Positions 57,601 to 64,000 of a stretch of 64,000 bases of DNA are shown here, one piece after another. Each line of letters starts with the position of its first letter. Positions within the stretch are counted from its first letter, which is position 1. The position numbers were made by a program, and so were the translations under genes. This DNA is from Antedon mediterranea (Eukaryota > Echinodermata > Crinoidea > Comatulida > Antedonidae): positions 811,001 to 875,000 of the forward strand of contig NC_092677.1 in assembly GCF_964355755.1 (NCBI RefSeq). Direction: 5' to 3'. Under the pieces are notes generated by a model. It was not told the DNA's origin, made no database searches, and saw only the letters and a program-made list of their open reading frames with translations.

Positions 57601-60600
57601 ATAGATGATGTTACATCTGACAATGGTATATATATTTTGTACACCATGAATGTGCATTTTAATGTAGTGGAATCTGTCAATGTCAGTCAAAATAATTTTC
57701 AGGAAACAACAGGACAAGTTGATATGGATGTGACATCCCAAAAGAATTATACAACACAGAAACGAAAGCAAATGAGAAAAGAAACATGTCACACATTTGA
57801 AGACATAGAACCAAAACACAAAAAGAGTAAAACTGTTGAGGGACCTTGTTCTGGAGATGAAGTAAAAATGTTGAGAAGGAAAAGAAAAACATCTTATGAA
57901 AATAGAAAACAAAGAGAAAAGAATCGTCAGAGAATGAAAAGAATAAGAGAGAAAAAAGATAATTCAATAGACAAAAATGAAAATAGAAACAAATATCAAG
58001 GTGATCCTGCATACAGAGAAGAAAAGAAACGTAAAGTAAAGGAGGCACAACAAATAAGATATGCTGATGATGATTATAAATTCCAAAAAAGGAAGGAAAA
58101 CAGAGAAAGACAACACAAAAGGTATAGATGTGAACCTGAATATAATGTTAAGGTACGAAATAAAGCTAAACATAACTACAATATTGATTTGGATTACCGA
58201 ACAACCAAAAAAGAAACAGTGAAGAATAGATACAACAATGATACAATGTTTAGACATAAAACTATACAAAATAATAAACAAAGAAATCAGGAAAGGTATC
58301 ACAATGATCCACAGTTTCGAAAAAATTTGAAGCAAAATTTAGCACAGAAGTATTGTACTAATTCACAATTCAGAGAAAACATTACCCAAAAATTGACAGA
58401 GAAGTATCAAAGTAATTTTAAATTTAGACAAAACTGTAAAGAAAAATTTGTTAAAAAGTATCGGACTAATTTGAAATTTAGACAAAAATGGAAAGACAAA
58501 CTGGCAGAAAAGTATCGGAGTAATTTGAAATTTAGACAAAACTTTAAAGACAAATTGGTAGAAAAGTATCGGAGTAATTTAAAATTTAGAAGAAAATGCA
58601 AAGACAAATTGGCAGAAAAGTATCGGAGTAATTTGAAATTTAGACAAAACTGTAAGCAGAAATTGGCAGAGAAATATCGAGGGAATTCAAAATTTCGTCA
58701 AAGATGTAAGCAAAGATTTACAGAAAAGTATCATGGTGATGAAGGGTTCCGGAAAAAAATCATGAAGAAAAATATGAAAAATCGGGAAAAAATCAAAACA
58801 GAAAACACTAATTTTAATATTGTTTTAGAAAACTTCAAGAAAACAGTTTCTCGTGGTCCTGAATATGTTTGTTGCGTATGCTTTAAATTGTTATTCAAAG
58901 ATCAAGTTATGAAGTGCATCAGAGCTAAATACAAAAATCAGGCTTGTATAAATGAAAAGTATTTGCATAATTGCAATAATGAATGTAATAAACCTTGTCA
59001 ATTTGTTGAATCACCAAGATGTCGTTTATGGATTTGTTTCACATGCCACAGGAAAATGCTAAAAGGAAAAGTTCCTGCAGAAGCTAATTCAAACAATTTA
59101 CAACTATACGATATTCCTCCTGAGCTCAGGTGTTTAAATAATTTAGAGCAGCATTTGATTGGATTAAACATTCCTTTTATGAAATTAATTAATTTACCAA
59201 AAGGTGGACAGCATGGAATACATGGACCAGTCGTATGTGTACCATCAAATACTATTGAAACTGTAAAAATGTTGCCTAGACCAGAGGTTGATGATCAATT
59301 AATATCTGTAAAATTGAAGCGAAAGTTGTCTTACAAAGGTTATTACAAATATAAATTTGTTAAAACTGCCAATGTTATTCAAGCTCTTAGATATTTACAA
59401 GATCATAACAAGTGCTACTTTGATATAGCTATTAATGAAGAATGGCACAATTATTTATCTGAAGATAACATCGAAAGTGAAACTACTAATGAAAATGAAA
59501 ACAATGAAGAAGAAGAAAATGAAGAAGAAGTAGGTGTTACCTTCGATACAAGTCTTCAACCTGTTGACAGACGACAAAATGTGGTAGATGAATATTTTAA
59601 TGACATAATTTGTTGTGCACCGTGTGAAAATAATAGCCCTATTGCATTATTAAGTAATAAAAGCAATGAAGCAAAATCATTTCCAGTGTTATTTCCAACA
59701 GGCCAACCAACATTCCATGATACGAGAGATGTTAAAATAACACTCGGACGTTATTTTCATAATAGATTAATGCATATAGATAACAGGTTTGCACAAAATA
59801 CAGAATTCATTTTTTATGCTCAATCTTTATATGAACTTCAACAAATTTTATCAAGTATTTCCATTGCATTGCGAAAAGGGTCAAGTAAAAAGGATGACTT
59901 TAGTAAAGTTACTGTATCCGATTTAAAAAATGTTACCAAAATTGAGGAAATTTTAAAATCTGATAGGGGTTATAAATTTTTAAAACAAATTCGTGGGACT
60001 CCACCGTACTGGCAAGCTACACAGAAAGATGTAATAGCAATGGTTAGACAGATTGGAAAGCCAACATTCTTTCTTTCATTCTCAAGTGCAGACTTCCGTT
60101 GGAAAGAAATAATGACGACATTGTTAAGTCAGTCAGGAGACCAAAGAAACATTGAAGAATTGGAATGGGCAGATAAATGTAATTTGTTAAAATCAAATCC
60201 AGTGACTGTTGCCAGAATGTTTGACAAGCGCTTTCATACTTTTTTGAAAAATGTAATTTTGTCTGAAGCACAGCCGATTGGTAAAGTCATAGATTATTTT
60301 TACCGAATTGAATTTCAAATGAGAGGAAGTCCACATGTTCATATGTTAGTATGGGTTGAAAATGCTCCTATTTTTGGTACAGATAAAGATAACGAAGTTA
60401 TTAATTTTGTCGATAAATATATTTCTTGTGCTGTACCATGTGAAACTGTAGATCCTGAGCTGAATGAAATTGTTAAAAGTGTGCAAATTCACAGTAAAAG
60501 ACATTCTAAATCATGTAAAAAAAAGGGAACAAACTGCAGATTTAACTTCCCCAGACAACCTTCTGGAAATACATTTGTTATGAGACCTACAATTGTAGAT

Positions 60601-63600
60601 AAAGACAGTGATGATAATGATGACAATAAACAAGCAAGGGAGCTATTAACCTCAGTAAAAGATGCTGTGAGTAATGAAGAAACATATAAAAATTCAATAG
60701 AACTTTTCCAAAGTTTAGGTATTACACAGAGTGCATTTGAGAAAGCAAATAATTGTGTAGCTACTGAGGAAAAAATTGTTATAAAAAGAAACCCTCAAGA
60801 TGTGTGGGTAAATCAATATAATCCTTCCTTATTGAGAGCATGGAATGCTAATATGGATATTCAGTATATTACAAATGTATATGCATGTATTATTTACGTT
60901 ATAGGATATATGTCTAAATCTGAACGAGAAATGGGCTTACTGTTATCTCATGCAGCATCAGAAGTAAAAGAAGGCAATGAAGATGCTAGGCAAAGTTTGC
61001 GAAAACTTCGTAATGTTTATATGAATAATCGAGAAGTGTCTGCACAAGAAAGTATTTATCGTGTTTGTAGTTTAAGATTAAAAGAATGTTCAAGGAAAGT
61101 TGAATTTATCCCAGTAGGACCTAATCCTGTTAGAATGAGTTTACCACTAAGTGTAATTAAAAACAAAGCAGATGATGATGTAAGTGCATGGTTACCAAAT
61201 AAGATCGACAAATATAAAGCTCGACCTAATAGTTCTGATTTTAATAAAATGTGCCTTGCAAAATTTTGTTCAGAATATAGAATATTGAGTTCATCAGAAA
61301 TGAAAGGAAACAAACAAAAAAAGAATGTATTTCAGTTAAAAAAACAGTTGGGATTCATCCAAAAAAGAACACGAACTAGTAATGCTATAGTAAGATACCC
61401 TCGATTTCCAATGGATACAGCACCTGAGAAATATTTTTTGAGTATACTTCAGTTATTTCTACCATTTCGAAAAGATGAACAGTTAAAACCTCCAACTTTT
61501 GAAACGTACGAACAATTTCATGAGAAAGGATGTGTGAAATTATGTGGCTGTCAATTAGAAACGGTAAAGTCAATAGTTAATGGAAACATGAAACAATATG
61601 AAAAAAGTGCTGATGATGTTGAAGAAGCACAGGAATTTTTATTAAAATTTGGACCACAAGAAGATGCATGGAGCCTATTATGTCCAGAAAGCGAAAAAGA
61701 AAGGTTAGACAACCCAAAGCCAAATGTAGAGGTTGATGATGAAGAAGATGAATTTTTCATTCCAGATTTTGGAATTCAAAAAAATCATACATCTAAAGTA
61801 GAATCTAATTCATCTAATATTCCAAGACCAGAATTGAACAAAATGATTCGATCTTTAAATGAAAAACAACAACATATATTTTATAAGACAAGACAATGGT
61901 GTTTAGACAAAGTTAATGGTAAAAAACCTGAAGCATTTTACAATTTCATAACTGGAGGCGCTGGTACAGGAAAAAGTCATTTGGTAAATTGTATTTATAA
62001 TGAAGCGACACGTATTCTTGGAAAGATTATGGAAAATCCCGATGATTTGTCAATATTGAAATTAGCTCCTACAGGAATCGCAGCATATAATATTAAAGGC
62101 CAAACAATTCATAGCGCTTTGTCTATCCCGATTAATATTTCACTTCCGTATCAACCACTTGGAGAAGAAAAAATAAGTGCACTTCGTAATAAATTGGGCC
62201 AGTTGCAAATTGTTATTATAGATGAAATATCAATGGTAAATCAAAGGTTACTTTGGTATATCCACGGACGATTAAGGCAAATAAAACAAGTACGCAACGA
62301 TAGTCCATTTGGTAACATTTCAGTAATTGCTGTTGGTGATTTTTATCAGTTACCCCCGGTGATGGGCAGTTCGTTATATAAAGACACATTGGAAAGCTCA
62401 CTGTGGATAGATAACTTTAAGCAAGTACAGTTAGATCAAATCATGAGGCAAAAAGAAGATAAACAATTTGCTTTATTGTTAAACAAATTGCGTACAAAAG
62501 AAAAACATGATTGTTTGTCTGATAACGATTTATTAGTTCTAAAATCACGTGAAACAGGTGAAGAATGTGAAGATGCTGTTCATATTTACCCACGCAACAA
62601 ACAAGTTGATGAATGGAATAAAAAAATGTTGCACAAAACCTGTACAGACATTGTATGCATTAAAGCAGAAGATAGTGTAGTAAATAGCAAGAAACAGAGC
62701 AAAAATTGTGACAAACCTCGGAATTCACGTCAAACTAGTTTACTAAATTATTTGTGGATTGCAATTAATGCCAGAGTGATGTTGATTAAAAATGTAGATG
62801 TTAAAAAAGGCTTAACGAATGGATGTATGGGACATGTTGATGAAATAGTCAAACCTGATCATAACACCGAACCAGTATCTATTAAAGTAAAATTTGACAA
62901 TAATGACATTGGTATTCAGGCAATTGAAATGTTTAAAGAATCTATGGGGAAAAAATACAGTCGAAAACAATTTCCTCTCAAATTAGCATATGCATGCACA
63001 GTTCATAAAGTGCAAGGAATGACAATGGATAAAGCAGTGGTTTGCCTTAAAGATACTTTTATGCATGGTCAAGCATATGTAGGCCTCAGTCGTGTTACTT
63101 CAATAACTGGACTTACTATTGAAAATTTTAAACCTAGTCTGATTTATTGTGATCCAAACATAAAGAAGTGCTTAAATAATATGGATTCATACGTACAATG
63201 TGATAAACAAGGTCATGATTCGGCTTGTAGATTTTCAATAATGTTACATAACATTCAAGGGCTTAAACAACATTTTTTTGATCTTCAGTGTAATGATTTG
63301 TTTATGAATTCTAATATCATATGTCTAACTGAAACATGGTTAAACAAGGATGATGATGTTTTTGACGTACGCATTGAGCCGTATAAATTGTATCACCAAG
63401 CAAGGTATGATTCGTATTCTAATACAAATGATCTCAGTTCCAAAATAAAACATCAGGCTCATGGTGGCGTTGCAGTGTATGCCAAGAACACGTCTTCAAG
63501 CAGATTAAACATATGTAATAATGATATAGAAGCAGTTTCATTTTTAATAACAAGTCCGATTTCTGTTGCCGTGTCAGTAATTTATCGACCCCCAAGTTAT

Positions 63601-63885
63601 GATATTAATCAATTCTGTCAAAATTTGAGAAAACATTTGGAAGAGTTACATAAAATGAGCACAAAGTGTATTGTAATGGGTGATTTTAATGAAAATCTTT
63701 TCAAACAATCTTCCAGAGTGAATAATTTAATGGCAGAGAATGAGTACAAACAACATGTTACATGTTCTACAACTGAAAACAATACATTGATTGATCATGT
63801 TTATAGCAAAGGTCTTGATTCAGTACAGGCTGAAGTAATTCCAATTTATTATAGCTATCATGAAACCATTCAAATTAAATTTTAA
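54667..63885 (+). CDS. Helentron polyprotein, intact: PHD, two cysteine peptidases, HUH Rep, PIF1 helicase, EEP endonuclease (3072 aa)
   Basis: Single uninterrupted frame. Residues about 4-23 are hydrophobic (IAVVGIFLLIIFTMIIYLC), a possible membrane anchor. PHD finger: C123, C126, C139, C142, H147, C150, C168, C171. Low-complexity basic region 200-530. C76-like peptidase: C559 (GKQC), D687 and H689 (FDPHARD). OTU peptidase: D878, C881 (GDGNC) and H997. Basic 18-residue repeats 1230-1355. DUF6570-like Cys-rich region about 1400-1600. Helitron_like_N from about 1690, HUH motif H1890-V-H1892, tyrosines Y2077 and Y2081 with K2084. PIF1 helicase: Walker A 2430-2437, D2519-E2520, arginine finger R2809. 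EEP endonuclease: N2862, E2889, D3006-x-N3008, D3043-H3044, and S3063-Y3064-H3065 where SDH is usual. Rep and helicase drive rolling-circle transposition. OTU and endonuclease mark the Helentron/Helitron2 group. The C76-like, PHD and membrane calls are from pattern. Peptidases may process the chain or remove ubiquitin-like tags (inference). Confidence 0.93.
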   Translation: MDMEFIAVVGIFLLIIFTMIIYLCKNVNKEVTSKKQIFVNTTGNVNNGVMDKTAEFKIVVNDILDLLDECCSTENVKDDRNDDTGNVNCEFMKDTTEFKGIIDDIINILSYGTEVTSEFNDTCDFCNIEVKVDDNCITCDRCSQYFHVKCVRDVFEDKLCNSRVIWICSMCGNSNFVDNMLGEIGIPCHFNRYTILEPDESVTADFTELTKNKEKRCNNAKLKCQQRGSEDLLGSDWMRVRSKKRNDNRKKRCKNRGNKKRRKRVINGISIEPGVKYIGKGVKDFYERRNNNKMEWNTNTCREYNKENGKTNVLGNSQTIIDDSGRPMCDVLKNTKVTHGIQQQSGGGSKRLRNNKGRFVKTKKIDNKKAQGNVDLNLKNDCDTMERFGKDIKNMGNNDNSETKTDEDFKMKCTVENDNTATDDAKAQNNSKMNDRSRIIDSNVTDHKNQCASCEFEENEVLIIDDGCKKEVAEKIRSHTKPKCDQHTIDVDIEVLTTINFSEELIIDDVPKQQNTRKRQKIQSINELQVYNSNENITVAQGNFNQGNYRFGFASGKQCVANSLVAILYSTKRNGNEFYTKDLDTILTLGNELYRYIQKDSTMHEDLLMISELPKELDILDNTFVISPKESVFGIIDGNLEFMAEYGALSLNQALEQELHQHDAFFMNFNRSTFSIIKRVNGFLIFDPHARDRFGCVSEHGKSILLYSTSWQGVYDYCIRLARSMNCNLHDTEFELTGVNIENKSMILCSASVLDDNCEQSNLGNADVDEPSTSYQYKCSTRLPEKNIDSNVKGQKHNKEGHVSSSNGWQSDSDIEIVNVQYGERPDKNFKFIPISEAQKKNMCNEVGIHCEYTDMNCGINRASQIGHPLQITNITGDGNCFYRAISYIISGTEDNHFLLRRAITNHLLETGDLFINTFSHEYRSVKEYVFEKRVMDNGTWASNTEISAMANLLNTDIYSFNDQLLTWQLFSAKKPGRIDDVTSDNGIYILYTMNVHFNVVESVNVSQNNFQETTGQVDMDVTSQKNYTTQKRKQMRKETCHTFEDIEPKHKKSKTVEGPCSGDEVKMLRRKRKTSYENRKQREKNRQRMKRIREKKDNSIDKNENRNKYQGDPAYREEKKRKVKEAQQIRYADDDYKFQKRKENRERQHKRYRCEPEYNVKVRNKAKHNYNIDLDYRTTKKETVKNRYNNDTMFRHKTIQNNKQRNQERYHNDPQFRKNLKQNLAQKYCTNSQFRENITQKLTEKYQSNFKFRQNCKEKFVKKYRTNLKFRQKWKDKLAEKYRSNLKFRQNFKDKLVEKYRSNLKFRRKCKDKLAEKYRSNLKFRQNCKQKLAEKYRGNSKFRQRCKQRFTEKYHGDEGFRKKIMKKNMKNREKIKTENTNFNIVLENFKKTVSRGPEYVCCVCFKLLFKDQVMKCIRAKYKNQACINEKYLHNCNNECNKPCQFVESPRCRLWICFTCHRKMLKGKVPAEANSNNLQLYDIPPELRCLNNLEQHLIGLNIPFMKLINLPKGGQHGIHGPVVCVPSNTIETVKMLPRPEVDDQLISVKLKRKLSYKGYYKYKFVKTANVIQALRYLQDHNKCYFDIAINEEWHNYLSEDNIESETTNENENNEEEENEEEVGVTFDTSLQPVDRRQNVVDEYFNDIICCAPCENNSPIALLSNKSNEAKSFPVLFPTGQPTFHDTRDVKITLGRYFHNRLMHIDNRFAQNTEFIFYAQSLYELQQILSSISIALRKGSSKKDDFSKVTVSDLKNVTKIEEILKSDRGYKFLKQIRGTPPYWQATQKDVIAMVRQIGKPTFFLSFSSADFRWKEIMTTLLSQSGDQRNIEELEWADKCNLLKSNPVTVARMFDKRFHTFLKNVILSEAQPIGKVIDYFYRIEFQMRGSPHVHMLVWVENAPIFGTDKDNEVINFVDKYISCAVPCETVDPELNEIVKSVQIHSKRHSKSCKKKGTNCRFNFPRQPSGNTFVMRPTIVDKDSDDNDDNKQARELLTSVKDAVSNEETYKNSIELFQSLGITQSAFEKANNCVATEEKIVIKRNPQDVWVNQYNPSLLRAWNANMDIQYITNVYACIIYVIGYMSKSEREMGLLLSHAASEVKEGNEDARQSLRKLRNVYMNNREVSAQESIYRVCSLRLKECSRKVEFIPVGPNPVRMSLPLSVIKNKADDDVSAWLPNKIDKYKARPNSSDFNKMCLAKFCSEYRILSSSEMKGNKQKKNVFQLKKQLGFIQKRTRTSNAIVRYPRFPMDTAPEKYFLSILQLFLPFRKDEQLKPPTFETYEQFHEKGCVKLCGCQLETVKSIVNGNMKQYEKSADDVEEAQEFLLKFGPQEDAWSLLCPESEKERLDNPKPNVEVDDEEDEFFIPDFGIQKNHTSKVESNSSNIPRPELNKMIRSLNEKQQHIFYKTRQWCLDKVNGKKPEAFYNFITGGAGTGKSHLVNCIYNEATRILGKIMENPDDLSILKLAPTGIAAYNIKGQTIHSALSIPINISLPYQPLGEEKISALRNKLGQLQIVIIDEISMVNQRLLWYIHGRLRQIKQVRNDSPFGNISVIAVGDFYQLPPVMGSSLYKDTLESSLWIDNFKQVQLDQIMRQKEDKQFALLLNKLRTKEKHDCLSDNDLLVLKSRETGEECEDAVHIYPRNKQVDEWNKKMLHKTCTDIVCIKAEDSVVNSKKQSKNCDKPRNSRQTSLLNYLWIAINARVMLIKNVDVKKGLTNGCMGHVDEIVKPDHNTEPVSIKVKFDNNDIGIQAIEMFKESMGKKYSRKQFPLKLAYACTVHKVQGMTMDKAVVCLKDTFMHGQAYVGLSRVTSITGLTIENFKPSLIYCDPNIKKCLNNMDSYVQCDKQGHDSACRFSIMLHNIQGLKQHFFDLQCNDLFMNSNIICLTETWLNKDDDVFDVRIEPYKLYHQARYDSYSNTNDLSSKIKHQAHGGVAVYAKNTSSSRLNICNNDIEAVSFLITSPISVAVSVIYRPPSYDINQFCQNLRKHLEELHKMSTKCIVMGDFNENLFKQSSRVNNLMAENEYKQHVTCSTTENNTLIDHVYSKGLDSVQAEVIPIYYSYHETIQIKF
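58354..58731 (+). repeat. Seven in-frame 54-bp repeats (18 residues each)
   Basis: Seven units of the RSNLKFRQ...LAEKY type, against eleven in copy 1. The first three and last units align one to one with copy 1; the middle units differ in number. Length change by whole units keeps the frame open. Confidence 0.9.
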
Positions 63886-64000
63886 TTGCATCAATGGTTT
63901 TTAAGTATTTGAATTATATTTTTGTAAAAACTTTTTAGGAATTGAAAATAGAACTGGATACAAATTAAAAAAAACAATTTGATAAAAACAAGCTGAAAAT
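63886..64000 (+). other. Start of the Helentron copy 2 3' region
   Basis: This is colinear with 40618-40732 of copy 1 with a few substitutions, then cut by the window edge. The element's 3' end and any terminal hairpin are outside the window. Confidence 0.7.

Larger units (their letters stand above)
49677..64000 (+). mobile_element. Helentron copy 2, intact coding region, right end outside the window
   Basis: It is homologous to copy 1 from TTTTGGCGAGGATTGCATG (49681) to the last base of the window. It has the same order of parts: 5' exon-like region, 343-bp array (5 units), four-way-junction leader, long ORF and AT-rich 3' region. Differences from copy 1 are a 770-bp foldback insertion (50276-51045), an unshared stretch at about 49955-50235, a hairpin insertion near 53236, fewer 343-bp units and fewer coding repeats. 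The intact ORF suggests it was recently capable of activity. Confidence 0.85.

Overview
The window looks like repeat-dominated nuclear DNA from a metazoan, probably a marine invertebrate. It is AT-rich overall, it has a spliced gene with GT-AG introns and no operons, and it carries an animal-type Helitron lineage (Helentron/Helitron2). It is also sprinkled with AGGCCTAGGCC-type motifs. I cannot assign a phylum from the sequence alone. I see no rRNA, tRNA or CRISPR.

Layout. (1) 1-7.69 kb: a tandem array of 1.15-1.53 kb repeat units of two related types (A and B), each starting with a short hairpin and rich in TGACGTCA sites. (2) 7.7-23.7 kb: two imperfect tandem copies of a 7-8 kb macro-unit. 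Each copy has an OB-fold (RPA-like) gene, a partial inverted copy of that gene, an AT-rich array and a unique block. The first gene copy (8457-11800) can be assembled into an intact five-exon, 264-residue reading frame. The second is a pseudogene carrying a 943 bp foldback element. (3) About 24.3-41.4 kb: Helentron copy 1, with a 5' exon-like region, a 343-bp tandem array, a structured leader and a polyprotein ORF broken by one frameshift. (4) 41.8-49.6 kb: a second A/B array, including units that look identical to one 39 kb away and one unit split by a solo LTR. (5) About 49.6 kb to the window end: Helentron copy 2, with an intact 3072-residue polyprotein. Its leader carries a 770 bp foldback insertion whose empty site is preserved in copy 1.

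The intact Helentron protein contains, in order: a hydrophobic N-terminal segment, a PHD finger, a C76-like (herpesvirus-tegument-type) cysteine peptidase fold, an OTU cysteine peptidase, a basic 18-residue repeat tract, a DUF6570-like Cys-rich region, a HUH Rep nuclease with two tyrosines, a PIF1-type helicase and an EEP/AP-like endonuclease. Rep and helicase are the expected rolling-circle machinery. The two peptidases, PHD finger, hydrophobic N-terminus and altered endonuclease motif are the unusual part. The best candidates for undescribed biology are (a) a four-way-junction RNA structure in the Helentron leader with a covarying base pair, (b) an upstream array in which each 343-bp unit carries splice-site-like signals around a 32-nt mini-exon, (c) the possible relation of the A/B arrays to Helentron ends, and (d) the duplicated OB-fold gene with inverted copies that could make double-stranded RNA.
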